64,000 nt of DNA from JALZCH01 sp036387135 (GCA_036387135.1 DASVUH010000057.1:18689-82688); one strand, 5' to 3'; positions 51,835 through 60,197 are shown, counted from the stretch's first letter. Notes: generated by a model from the letters alone, not told the origin. Made by a program: numbers and translations.

Positions 51835-54672
51835 ATGTCATCAGCAGCAGCGGGCAATAAAATTCGTATTTACGACTTAGCGAGAGAAGTCAAACAGGAC
51901 ACCAAGCGCATTCTCGAAGACGCGCGGCGCGAAGGCATTGATGTGTCCGTGCCGTCAAATACCGTCCCGAAAGAAGTCGCGGACAAAATTCGCAACAAAT
52001 ATTTTCCTAAAAAAGAAGTTTCGGCGGCGCGCTCCGTAAAACTTATCAAACATAAAGTTCTACCGGAAAACGGCGCGGCAGCCGAAACAAACGGTCAACC
52101 GGCTGCGGTTGTTGCCGAAACCGCTCCGATGCCGGAAGCGGCACAACCCGCGCCTGTCGTTCATGCGGTCGCCCAGCCGGAGACAAAATCTCAACCCGAG
52201 GCGACGGCAAAAATCACGACTACGACCAAGCTCGTCAAACGCATTCCGAAGGTTGAGCCGGAGCCGGAAGTTGTGGCGGCTCCTGTCGAACAACCGCAGT
52301 TGCAAGCGCCGGTGGTTGAAGCGAAAACCGAAGCGGTCGAGCCGATTGTTATCGAAGCTCCCGCCGAAGAACCGAAATCGGTTGAAGCCGTCGCGGAGCA
52401 GCCGCAGCCGACAATCGCTCCGGCGGATAAGCCCGAAGCAGCGCCGCCGCCGCGCGGAACTGAAATCAAGCGAATGACGCTCACGAAAGCGGCGCTTGAT
52501 GCCGGAATGAAAGCGGGCGACCGGGTACAAGTTCCCGTTCCGCCGCCGAAACCTGCGATTCAGCAGCCCGCGAGATTCGCGCAGCGCGCAGGCGGCAATG
52601 ACCGCCGACCGACAACGGATCAGCGCGCCGATTTCAGTCGAGACCCGCGCAATAATAATAATAACGCGCCGCAAATGCGCGGAACGGCAGGCGAAACCTC
52701 CACGCCGATGACGACTTACACGCCGCCGTCGAAACCGCGAGGTCGCAACCAAAAAGGGCATCCGGCGAAAGATAAACACGGACGCGATAAATTTGCCGAA
52801 CGCGATTTAGCTTTTGCGCCGCGCCCGAAAACGCTCGAAGAAAAGCTACAGGAGCAAATCAACAAAACGAGCGACTCGAAAAATGTCCGTCTCGTTGAAG
52901 GAGCGACCGTCCGCGAGTTTGCCGAAAAACTCGGAATCGCTCCGCGCGACGTTGTGCAGCTTTTAATCAAACGCGGAATTTTCGCCACGCTCAATCAGCC
53001 GATTAACCCGGACGTTGCGACTGATTTGGGCAAACGATTCGGCTATGAGGTTTCGTTCATCGAGTTTGAAGAAATGGTCGCCGAGGAAGAGTTTGAAGAA
53101 CTGATTCTTTCCGACGCGGATGATGTTGAAACGGCGCGCGCTCCGGTCGTGACCGTAATGGGACACGTTGACCACGGTAAAACCAGTTTGCTCGACGGAA
53201 TCAGACAGGCAAATGTCGCGGCGGGCGAAGCGGGCGGAATCACACAGCACATCGGCGCATACAGCGTATTCGTCAACGGTTCGGACGACACGGAAGAAAA
53301 ACGTCGAGTTGTATTTTTAGATACGCCGGGTCACGAAGCGTTTACGATGATGCGCGCTCGCGGCGCAAAAGCGACCGACGTTGTAGTTTTGGTCGTTGCG
53401 GCGGACGATGGCGTGATGCCGCAAACGATTGAAGCCATCGAACACGCGAAAGCTGCGGAAGTGCCGATTATCGTTGCAATTAACAAAATTGACAAACCGG
53501 ACGCCAATCCAGACCGCGTGAGAACCGAGCTTGCCGGGCAGGGTTTATCGCCGGTCGAATGGGGCGGCGAGACCGAAATGGTCGAAGTTTCTGCGAAAAT
53601 GAAGCAGAATCTCGACAATTTGCTCGAAACCATTTTGCTGACCTCGGATATTCTGGATTTGAAAGCCAGCCCGACGCGCCGCGCTTCCGGCGTTGTGCTG
53701 GAATCGAAATTGGACAGAGGACGCGGCGCTGTCGCTACGGTTCTTGTCCAGCAGGGAACTCTCCATATCGGCGATCCGATAATTGCCGGACAATATTCCG
53801 GTCGCGTTCGCGCGATGTTCAGCGACCGCGGCGAAATTTTGACCGAAGCGCCGCCCGCAACGCCGGTCGAAGTTCTCGGATTGGGAGGGGTTCCCCAAGC
53901 CGGTGATACTTTCCTCGTGGTTGCGGATATTGAACGTGCCACTGAAATCTCGCACCAGCGACAGATGCAGGCTCGCGCGGCAAGTCTGGTCAAAACAACG
54001 GCTCGTGGTTTGGAATCTTTGGTCGGAGCCGGAACGAAAGAACTGCTCGTTGTTTTGAAAACCGACGTGCAAGGCTCGGTGGAAGTTTTGCGGGCAACGC
54101 TCGAAAAACTTTCGACCGAAAAAGTCAAAGTCCGCGTTATTCGCTCCGGCGTCGGTGCGATTACCGAATCCGACGTTTTGCTTGCTTCGGCGACTCAAGC
54201 CGACGACACGCAAACGGCGGTTGTCATTATCGGCTTTAACGTCCGACCCGAATCCCGCGCTGCGGAAGTCGCCAAATCGGAAGATGTTGACATTCGCCTG
54301 CACTCGATTATTTACAAAGTCGAAGAAGAAATTCGCGCGGCGATGATCGGAATGCTCGACGCCATCGAACGCGAAGTTATCTTGGGACACGCGCTCGTGC
54401 AGGAAGTCTTTAAGATTACTCGCGTCGGAACGATTGCGGGCTGCCGCGTTCTGGACGGCGTGATGCGCCGCACGGCGCGCGCGCGCTTGATTCGAGACGG
54501 CGTTGTTTCGTGGGAAGGCGAGCTTGATTCGCTCAAACGCTTTAAAGAAGACGCTTCCGAAGTCCGCGAAGGCTTTGAATGCGGAATCGGTTTGAAGAAC
54601 TTTAACGACATCAAAGTCAGCGATCAGATCGAAGCGTATACGATTGAACGAATTGCCGCAACCGAATTATAG
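51835..54672 (+). CDS. infB: Translation initiation factor IF-2
   Basis: A GTPase that brings initiator tRNA to the 30S subunit. The 945-residue chain has an IF2 N-terminal helix-turn (IRIYDLAREVKQDTKRILED), a long Ala/Pro/Glu-rich linker to about residue 320, the second IF2_N region (VREFAEKLGIAPRDVVQLLI), and the GTPase with GHVDHGKTSL, DTPGHEAF and NKIDKP. Domain 4 includes IKFLF-like beta strands and ends at the stop codon that overlaps the next repeat element. The long linker is common in this phylum. Confidence 0.97.
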   Translation: MSSAAAGNKIRIYDLAREVKQDTKRILEDARREGIDVSVPSNTVPKEVADKIRNKYFPKKEVSAARSVKLIKHKVLPENGAAAETNGQPAAVVAETAPMPEAAQPAPVVHAVAQPETKSQPEATAKITTTTKLVKRIPKVEPEPEVVAAPVEQPQLQAPVVEAKTEAVEPIVIEAPAEEPKSVEAVAEQPQPTIAPADKPEAAPPPRGTEIKRMTLTKAALDAGMKAGDRVQVPVPPPKPAIQQPARFAQRAGGNDRRPTTDQRADFSRDPRNNNNNAPQMRGTAGETSTPMTTYTPPSKPRGRNQKGHPAKDKHGRDKFAERDLAFAPRPKTLEEKLQEQINKTSDSKNVRLVEGATVREFAEKLGIAPRDVVQLLIKRGIFATLNQPINPDVATDLGKRFGYEVSFIEFEEMVAEEEFEELILSDADDVETARAPVVTVMGHVDHGKTSLLDGIRQANVAAGEAGGITQHIGAYSVFVNGSDDTEEKRRVVFLDTPGHEAFTMMRARGAKATDVVVLVVAADDGVMPQTIEAIEHAKAAEVPIIVAINKIDKPDANPDRVRTELAGQGLSPVEWGGETEMVEVSAKMKQNLDNLLETILLTSDILDLKASPTRRASGVVLESKLDRGRGAVATVLVQQGTLHIGDPIIAGQYSGRVRAMFSDRGEILTEAPPATPVEVLGLGGVPQAGDTFLVVADIERATEISHQRQMQARAASLVKTTARGLESLVGAGTKELLVVLKTDVQGSVEVLRATLEKLSTEKVKVRVIRSGVGAITESDVLLASATQADDTQTAVVIIGFNVRPESRAAEVAKSEDVDIRLHSIIYKVEEEIRAAMIGMLDAIEREVILGHALVQEVFKITRVGTIAGCRVLDGVMRRTARARLIRDGVVSWEGELDSLKRFKEDASEVREGFECGIGLKNFNDIKVSDQIEAYTIERIAATEL

Positions 54673-54742
54673 TTCAAAGTTCAAGGTTCAAGGTTCAAAG
54701 TTTTTGCTTTCAACCTTGAACCTTGAACCTTGAACCTTGAAC
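54672..54742. repeat. Intercistronic heptamer inverted-repeat element (unit GTTCAAG)
   Basis: Four heptamers (GTTCAAA, GTTCAAG, GTTCAAG, GTTCAAA) at 54672-54699 face four copies of CTTGAAC at 54715-54742. The loop is 15 nt. The left arm begins on the last base of the infB stop codon, and the right arm ends four bases before the rbfA GTG. Confidence 0.93.
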
Positions 54743-54746
54743 TTTC

Positions 54747-55103
54747 GTGAGGAGACCTGAACGAGTCGCAGAATTGCTGCGCGAAGAAATTTCGCAAATT
54801 GTCGGTTACGAGCTGGACGACCGCCGCGTTGAAACCGTGACTGTAACGGAAGTGCGCGTGTCGGACAATTTGCGCGACGCGAAAGTTTTCGTTCTTGTCG
54901 AAGGCAGCGACGAGGAAATTAATGCGGCATTGATTGCTTTGCGAAACGCCGCGCCTTACATTCGCAAACAAGTCGCTTTTGCGCTCGATTTGCGGCACGC
55001 TCCCGCACTGCATTTCGCCCGCGATACGGTCGAAGAGCGAGCCAATCGCATTGAAAGCCTGCTCTCTGAAATTAAACCAACGGAAAGACATCAGGAAGGA
55101 TGA
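54747..55103 (+). CDS. rbfA: Ribosome-binding factor A
   Basis: A cold-shock 30S maturation factor. The 118 residues include RPERVAELLREEISQIVGYELDD and VTVTEVRVSDNLRDAKVFV, with the family's ALRNAAPYIRKQVAFALDLRHAPALHF end. Starts with GTG directly after the repeat element, with no Shine-Dalgarno. The last codons overlap the beginning of the next repeat element (unit ATGAAGG). Confidence 0.95.
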   Translation: MRRPERVAELLREEISQIVGYELDDRRVETVTVTEVRVSDNLRDAKVFVLVEGSDEEINAALIALRNAAPYIRKQVAFALDLRHAPALHFARDTVEERANRIESLLSEIKPTERHQEG

Positions 55104-55213
55104 GGGATGAAGGATGAAGGATTACGATTTTGATTAAATTTGTTTTTATCAAACAAAAATCAAAATTTCTTTCTTCGTCCTTCTCATCCTTCATCCTTCC
55201 TTCTTCATCCTTT
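55093..55213. repeat. Intercistronic heptamer inverted-repeat element (unit ATGAAGG)
   Basis: About four heptamers near ATGAAGG (55093-55120) overlap the end of rbfA. About five related ATCCTTC units lie at 55179-55213. The 58-bp spacer has a nested AT-rich hairpin (ATTTTGAT facing ATCAAAAT; TTTGTTT facing AAACAAA). The TTG start of nrnA (55212-55214) lies in the last unit. Confidence 0.85.
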
Positions 55214-56207
55214 GCTAAGTCAAGTAGTCGAGTTAATTGAAAACAAGAGTTATTTCGGGATCACGACTCATCGTCGTCCCGATGGGGACGGAATCGGTTC
55301 TTCGCTGGCGCTTTACTGGCTGCTCGCGTCGCTCGGCAAAAACGCCGAAGTCATCGTCCGCGATCCGGTGCCATCGTCCTGCATTCGCCTTCCCGGTGCC
55401 GACAAAGTGCGGCGCGTCGAAACGATTGACCGCGAATATGACGCGGTTTTCGTGATGGAATGTTCGGACGTTGAACGTCCCGGAATCCGAGACCTCGACC
55501 AACAACTCGTCGTCAACATAGACCATCATTCGACGAGCGAGCTTTTCGGCGACATCAATTGGATTGACTCGACCGCCTCGGCAGTCGGCGAAATGATTTA
55601 CAATCTCTGCAAAGCCATCGGCGGTCGCGTCACGCGCGAAATCGCCGAATGCGTTTACACCGCGCTGCTGACGGACACCGGCTCGTTCCATTATTCAAAC
55701 ACTACGGAACGCACCTTCAAAGTCGCCTCCGAGCTGCTCAGAGCCGGAGTCAAACCGGCAAAGCTCGCCGAATCGGTTTATAACAGCTATCCGTGGAGCC
55801 GCGTACAGCTTCTCGCACAAGTGATGTCATCGGTCAAACGCCACGACGGCGGCAAAGTCGCTTCGATTCGTCAATCGCAGGAAATGCTTGAGCTTGCCAA
55901 AGCGACGGAAGAAGATGCCGAAGGTTTTGTCAATATTCCGTTGACGGCGGAGGAAATCGAAGCCGTCGTGATGCTCAAAGAATCTTCGCCCGGAGTTTTT
56001 CGCGCCAGCCTGCGTTCCAAAGGCGATGTCAACGTGGTGAAAATTGCCGAAAAATTTAACGGCGGCGGACACAAAAACGCGGCTGGCTGCACCTTGCAGG
56101 GCAATTGGGATGAAGTCGAGGGAAAACTCGTTAATATGCTTATCGAAGCGGTCGAACACGCCAACGGCAAATTTGAAATCACCGAAGACGCGCTCGTTTT
56201 GGTTTAA
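55212..56207 (+). CDS. nrnA: DHH-family oligoribonuclease/phosphoesterase NrnA
   Basis: Degrades short RNA oligomers and 3'-phosphoadenosine 5'-phosphate. Motifs: RPDGDGIGSSLAL (DHH motif I), ECSDVERPG region, NIDHHSTSELFGDINWID (DHH), and GGGHKNAAGCTL in the DHHA1 domain. From the TTG at 55212 (LSQVVELIENKSYFG) it has 331 residues. An upstream start at 55140 would lie in the repeat element and is rejected. Usual neighbour of rbfA and infB. Confidence 0.92.
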   Translation: MLSQVVELIENKSYFGITTHRRPDGDGIGSSLALYWLLASLGKNAEVIVRDPVPSSCIRLPGADKVRRVETIDREYDAVFVMECSDVERPGIRDLDQQLVVNIDHHSTSELFGDINWIDSTASAVGEMIYNLCKAIGGRVTREIAECVYTALLTDTGSFHYSNTTERTFKVASELLRAGVKPAKLAESVYNSYPWSRVQLLAQVMSSVKRHDGGKVASIRQSQEMLELAKATEEDAEGFVNIPLTAEEIEAVVMLKESSPGVFRASLRSKGDVNVVKIAEKFNGGGHKNAAGCTLQGNWDEVEGKLVNMLIEAVEHANGKFEITEDALVLV

Positions 56208-56217
56208 CGTCATCGGC

Positions 56218-56255
56218 GAGAAATCCGCCGCCAATAAATTGGCGGCGGATTTCTC
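56218..56255 (+). terminator. Terminator after nrnA, shared with the convergent zinc-ribbon gene
   Basis: A perfect 17-bp stem (56218-56234 with 56239-56255), 4-nt loop, GC-rich in the middle, then ACTTTT. It overlaps the stop codon of the gene at 56254. Confidence 0.8.
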
Positions 56256-56493
56256 ACTTTTGGGGCAAGCTCATATCCAAATCAAAAAATTCGAGCCGCC
56301 GGCAATGCGGGCAGCGATAAGTGTCAAGCACGAGAATTCTCTCATCCATTTGCTGATACCCGCTCCAAAATCCCTGACCGCCTCCGATTCTGACTTGCAT
56401 TTGCATTAGAGGCTCCATCGCCGTGTGACACAAAAGACAGGGCGGAACTCTGGAACCGGCTGCTGATTTCTGCTGATTTATATTGTGTTTCAT
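56254..56493 (-). CDS. Small zinc-ribbon protein (paralogue A)
   Basis: From the ATG at 56493 it has 79 residues. Two knuckles, CLLCHTAM and YRCPHCRRLEFFDLD, flank a Gly/Met-rich loop (MQVRIGGGQGFWSG). It is a near paralogue of the gene upstream on the same strand. The family resembles the zinc ribbon in the gcv operon (18872). The role is unknown. Confidence 0.7.
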   Translation of the reverse strand: MKHNINQQKSAAGSRVPPCLLCHTAMEPLMQMQVRIGGGQGFWSGYQQMDERILVLDTYRCPHCRRLEFFDLDMSLPQK

Positions 56494-56524
56494 AATGTTT
56501 CTCAATTTATTTAAACTTACTTTT

Positions 56525-56773
56525 TCAAGTGTTCGGCAGACTCGAATCCAAATCGAAAAACTGTAAGCGCGTACAATTCGGACAACGATAGGTGTCTAAA
56601 TTAAGCGTTTTCTGAGTTAATTCCGATGTTAAAGAAAATGCCGAATGAAAACCCTGGCTTCCGCCCGTTCTGACGTTCATTTGCATCAGCGGCTGCATCG
56701 GCGTTCCGCATAAAAGGCAGATCGGCAGCCGCCGGTTAACCGCATCTGTTCCTTCGTTCATATCCGAATCCAT
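56525..56773 (-). CDS. Small zinc-ribbon protein (paralogue B)
   Basis: From the ATG at 56773, preferred because GAGG is six bases upstream, it has 82 residues. It reads ICLLCGTPMQPLMQMNVRTG and YRCPNCTRLQFFDLD, more than half identical by eye to paralogue A. The gap between the two is 31 bp. They arose by tandem duplication. Confidence 0.7.
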   Translation of the reverse strand: MDSDMNEGTDAVNRRLPICLLCGTPMQPLMQMNVRTGGSQGFHSAFSLTSELTQKTLNLDTYRCPNCTRLQFFDLDSSLPNT

Positions 56774-56792
56774 AATCATCCTCAGAAAAGAT

Positions 56793-57251
56793 TTAGGTTA
56801 ATTTCGTCTTCAACAGACTTTTAGCTTCATCCGAAGTCAAAATCCACCACATATAACCGCACAATCCTAGCTGGACGATGACGGCGAACGAAACAGCGCC
56901 GGTAAACATTGCGTAAAGCGAGGAAAAGGCGTTTAGGAAAATAATTAGAAATCCTAAATTACGTGACCAATCTCTTGATTTTAATAAACCGTAACCGAAT
57001 GAAAGCGAACTCAAAATAACGAATAAAGAATTTAACGGATTGATTCCGAATTGCCCGAAAAATTCAAAATAAACGTTTAAAAAGTGGCTAAATTGTTGAA
57101 AGACGAAGAGAGTGCCGTCAAGCGCGGAACGGTCGGGCAAAAGATTTGTGCTTATGGAAAAGAATTGGAGATGTCCGTAAACGAAAAAAACTCCCAAAAA
57201 CATTCCCAAAAAGATGAATATCGAAGCTAGAACAATGATGTGTTTTCTCAT
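56793..57251 (-). CDS. Four-helix membrane protein of unknown function
   Basis: A 152-residue protein with about four hydrophobic helices (HIIVLASIFIFLGMFLGVFF, LFVILSSLSFGYGLL, LGFLIIFLNAFSSLYAMF and VIVQLGLCGYMWWIL). The ATG at 57251 has a GAGG ribosome site; the longer reading adds 13 residues without support. It lies 20 bp before the zinc-ribbon pair and is probably in the same transcript. Confidence 0.65.
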   Translation of the reverse strand: MRKHIIVLASIFIFLGMFLGVFFVYGHLQFFSISTNLLPDRSALDGTLFVFQQFSHFLNVYFEFFGQFGINPLNSLFVILSSLSFGYGLLKSRDWSRNLGFLIIFLNAFSSLYAMFTGAVSFAVIVQLGLCGYMWWILTSDEAKSLLKTKLT

Positions 57252-57387
57252 ACAAACCTCATAGATGAAAGTAATAAAAACCTCTTTCAATCAATAAGGC
57301 GTAAAAGAAATGAAAATCAGCCCAAAGGTTTGAGAATTTATTTTATCCGGTCGGTGATGCCGAACTGAAATACCGAAATCGAAGAGA

Positions 57388-57438
57388 ACTCAGGGAAGAT
57401 GAGAAAATCTGTCTGCGATTCTCACATCTTCCCTGAGT
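57388..57438 (-). terminator. Probable terminator after the TPR gene
   Basis: A long hairpin, with 14 bp ACTCAGGGAAGATG paired with CATCTTCCCTGAGT and four more pairs after a bulge. It is downstream of the gene ending at 57474. The T tract is weak. Confidence 0.5.
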
Positions 57439-57473
57439 CCTTTTGCTCAGGGTTTGAGACAAGATTTATTAAG

Positions 57474-58403
57474 TTATTTTTTTGAAGCGTCAAGAATAAA
57501 ACCTTGATAAAGCTCCTTTCTGAGCTTTTCGGATAGTTCCCAATCAATCTTTTTGAGAACGGCAAAACGCTGCAGAGCGGCATCTCGATTGCCCGATTCA
57601 TAATAACTTAGAGCAAGATTATACTCTGCATAATTCCAGTCGGGGCGTAAACGCAGCGCTTCTAAAAAGCTGGCTTGAGCCTTCTTTTTCTTTCCGGTCC
57701 TATTAAGCGCGACTCCGAGGTTGTTATGAGCCTCCGCATAAGAAGGGTGTAAAGCAAGGGCTTTTTGTAAATCATCTATTGCTTCTTTGTATCGCTCCAT
57801 CGAATTGAAAGTAGCGCCGCGATCATTGTAGGCTTTTGCCAATCCGGGCTGGATTTTGAGGGAAGCGTTAAATGCATTAAGAGCTTGTTCATATTCTTTT
57901 ACCTGATGAAGCGTCACGCCATAATTATCGAGCGTTAGAGCATTGTCCGGGTCAAGCTCCAATGCTCGCCTGTAAGCCGAGAGGCTTTCAGAATATTCTC
58001 CAAGCGCATAAAACGATGCTCCCAAAGCGGCATAAGCATTAGCATAATTAGGTTCGGCTTTAATCGTAAGCTTTAAAATTTCAATAGCGTCCGCGTCGCG
58101 TCCTGCAAACGCCAATGCGGTTGCTAAATTGAACTGAAGCTTAACAGCGCCGGGTGCTGAGTCAGTCGCTTTTTTGAAACATTCAACGGCTTTGTCATAT
58201 TTCTTTGCATTCATAAAAGCAATGCCTTGATCATTAAGGTTAATAACATCCGGCGGAATGTTAGCGAGCATTAAAACTTTCCTTTTAACGGGTAATTGTG
58301 CGTCTGCATCCTTTGCCCCGGTAAATGAGGTTTGGCTTTGTTGAGAGTAAACGGCGGAAGCCGCGATTGAAAGAACGATTAAAATATGTGTGATTTGTTT
58401 CAT
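57474..58403 (-). CDS. Exported tetratricopeptide repeat protein
   Basis: A 309-residue protein. The signal peptide is MKQITHILIVLSIAASAVYS. About six TPR units follow: the run AYAALGASFYALGEYSESL, ALTLDNYGVTLHQVKEYEQAL and YNDRGATFNSMERYKEAI shows the W/Y-G-Y-A-P-like positions. It probably acts as an interaction scaffold in the periplasm. It has an AAGGAG ribosome site. Alone between the small membrane protein and the LytTR regulator. Confidence 0.8.
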   Translation of the reverse strand: MKQITHILIVLSIAASAVYSQQSQTSFTGAKDADAQLPVKRKVLMLANIPPDVINLNDQGIAFMNAKKYDKAVECFKKATDSAPGAVKLQFNLATALAFAGRDADAIEILKLTIKAEPNYANAYAALGASFYALGEYSESLSAYRRALELDPDNALTLDNYGVTLHQVKEYEQALNAFNASLKIQPGLAKAYNDRGATFNSMERYKEAIDDLQKALALHPSYAEAHNNLGVALNRTGKKKKAQASFLEALRLRPDWNYAEYNLALSYYESGNRDAALQRFAVLKKIDWELSEKLRKELYQGFILDASKK

Positions 58404-58582
58404 TGTCTTCTCCTTCTAGAGATGTTTCCCGGATCGTGAGTTGATTAGAAACAATTTGTAATATAAGAGGAACGAATTTGTGACGAGCCGTCGCTGTTCG
58501 GAGACGAAAAGCAGGTTATTTGGACTAACCGTTTTTATTCAAAACAAGGCGCCGGATGCGGCTAAGTTGTTGTAATAAAACA

Positions 58583-58614
58583 CAAATAGCCCGACGCGCC
58601 CGTCAGGCTATTTG
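58583..58614 (-). terminator. Terminator after the LytTR response regulator
   Basis: A 14-bp stem with one mismatch (58583-58596 with 58601-58614) and TGTTTTATT on the minus strand. Confidence 0.65.
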
Positions 58615-58660
58615 GGTCTTTAAATTGTCCGTTACACAAAAGAGGTATTTAAGCCAAAGG

Positions 58661-59515
58661 CTATTTTCCCTCTATTAAATCAAATAGTTTTTCGCGGTAA
58701 GTGCGGCTCAAAGTGAGGCGCGTGCCGTTGTGTAAAATGATCATATAATCGCCGTTAAAGAGCGGCTGCATCTCTCTGACGCGCTCGATATTGATAAGCG
58801 ATAAACGATGAATGCGGACGAACTTTGTCGGATCGAGCTTTGCTTCAAGCTCGCACATTCGCTCGCGAATTAAATGCGTTTGTTTGCCGACGTGCAGCTC
58901 CAGATAATTGCCTGCGGTCGAAACCCAATCAATATCATCGGTCGGCAGAAAAAACGTGCGCTCGCCGGATTTGATGGCAATACGTTTCAGGAACTTCGAC
59001 TCGGCTTTGCCGTTTTGCAGCACGCTTTGCAGTTGTTCGTTAATATCGGTTTGTTTGGTCTGCTGCAGCTCGCGTTTGGCGCGCTCCAGCGCGCGTTTCA
59101 GGCGAGCTTCGTCAAACGGTTTGAGCAGGTAATCGAGCGCGTGATAATCGAAAGCGCGTAAGGTAAATTGATCGTACGCGGTGACGAAGATAACGATTGG
59201 CGCCGGGTCTAAATTGATTGCCTGAAGAACCTCGAAGCCGCTGATTTCGGGCATTTCAACGTCAAGGAAAACAAGATCGGGCTTGAGATTATTAATTGCC
59301 TCAATAGCTTCGCCGCCGCGAGAGCATTCGCAAATAATTTCTATTTCCGAATCGGTTTTAAGATAACGCCTGATTCGGCTTCTCGCCAATGGCATATCGT
59401 CTGCGATAACCGTCCGTATTTTCATCTTTGAATTGGCAAAACAGGCTAATAAGGATGCCACTTCATTTACATTTATTTGTTCGACAGGTTTGATAAAATT
59501 ACTTGTGTAAGACAT
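58661..59515 (-). CDS. LytTR-family response regulator
   Basis: A two-component regulator. The receiver domain has IADDMPLARSRI with the acidic pocket, PDLVFLDVEMPEISGFE with the phospho-aspartate, and YLLKPFDEAR with the conserved Lys. The LytTR DNA-binding domain reads WVSTAGNYLELHV and FVRIHRLSLINIERV. The ATG at 59515 has a GAGG ribosome site; another at 59425 starts just before the receiver and is possible. No histidine kinase is in the window. Target genes are unknown. Confidence 0.85.
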   Translation of the reverse strand: MSYTSNFIKPVEQINVNEVASLLACFANSKMKIRTVIADDMPLARSRIRRYLKTDSEIEIICECSRGGEAIEAINNLKPDLVFLDVEMPEISGFEVLQAINLDPAPIVIFVTAYDQFTLRAFDYHALDYLLKPFDEARLKRALERAKRELQQTKQTDINEQLQSVLQNGKAESKFLKRIAIKSGERTFFLPTDDIDWVSTAGNYLELHVGKQTHLIRERMCELEAKLDPTKFVRIHRLSLINIERVREMQPLFNGDYMIILHNGTRLTLSRTYREKLFDLIEGK

Positions 59516-59587
59516 AAAATCCTCTAAACTACCGGATTTATTTAAAAAACACCGCAATAATCGGTTTTGTGACAACTTATTTATGTT

Positions 59588-59809
59588 TTACGAACAAATT
59601 TTAATCAGGTTCTGAAAACGGAGATTTAATCTTTGGCTGCGTGTTGATAACAGAAAGGCTGCTTTCGCCGAGAAGATCGTTTTATGATAATCGCGAAAAA
59701 GAACTCCGGGTTCTTTAAGCACCGCGTTTCCCGCGATTGTTTTATGCGGCATCTCGCTTTTTGCGGAGTCTATTAAATCGCTTTTTGATAGCGTGTCGGT
59801 GGTGGTCAC
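59588..59809 (-). CDS. Small protein of unknown function
   Basis: A 73-residue ORF that starts at GTG with a strong AAAGGAGA ribosome site (spacing about six). Sequence: TTTDTLSKSDLIDSAKSEMP then a charged middle and a basic end. No domain is recognised. It lies 72 bp upstream of the response regulator, on the same strand, and could be cotranscribed with it. It might be a spurious ORF. Confidence 0.4.
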   Translation of the reverse strand: MTTTDTLSKSDLIDSAKSEMPHKTIAGNAVLKEPGVLFRDYHKTIFSAKAAFLLSTRSQRLNLRFQNLIKICS

Positions 59810-59942
59810 GTTAGTCTCCTTTGAATCGTCATCTACAAATATAGACGTGCGCGGCGGCGGTTTATTAACAACGAAGAGAAATAAATTTTCACATCTCTTA
59901 AAAATATTTTAATTTCAGAACACATTCAATCCGATATTTAAG

Positions 59943-60147
59943 CCGACGCGGCAGGTTCGACGGTTTACGGAGTTAAAGCAAAAATCTTAAAAACAATAAA
60001 AAGCACGCTTCAGCCGCTCTCGATTCAAAAAAAATAATTGAAAAAGTCGAAGGCTTTCAAAGCATCATTGACGGCGCAAAGCAAGCCGCCCGCAACTACA
60101 AACCGCATATTGACATTTCGCCCGATACCGAATTTTTAGTTCAATAA
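59943..60147 (+). pseudogene. Decayed gene, C-terminal remnant
   Basis: In one frame, about 59943-60030 reads as a protein-like segment (DAAGSTVYGVKAKIL). After one frame shift near 59995-60020 it continues as IIEKVEGFQSIIDGAKQAAR and PHIDISPDTEFLVQ, and then a stop at 60145. No start codon or ribosome site is intact. It looks like the end of a lost gene. The family is unknown. Confidence 0.4.
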
Positions 60148-60165
60148 AAGTTTGATTTTAGATAT

Positions 60166-60197
60166 AAAAAAAGCCTATCCGGAATCGGATAGGCTTT
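60166..60197 (-). terminator. Terminator after the TonB-dependent receptor
   Basis: A 12-bp stem, AAAGCCTATCCG with CGGATAGGCTTT (60170-60181 with 60186-60197), followed by a long T run on the minus strand. Confidence 0.85.

Noticed and set aside
19541..55213. CRISPR arrays at the tandem repeat sites
   Set aside because: The units are 7-9 bp and lie head to tail without unique spacers, and no cas gene is present.
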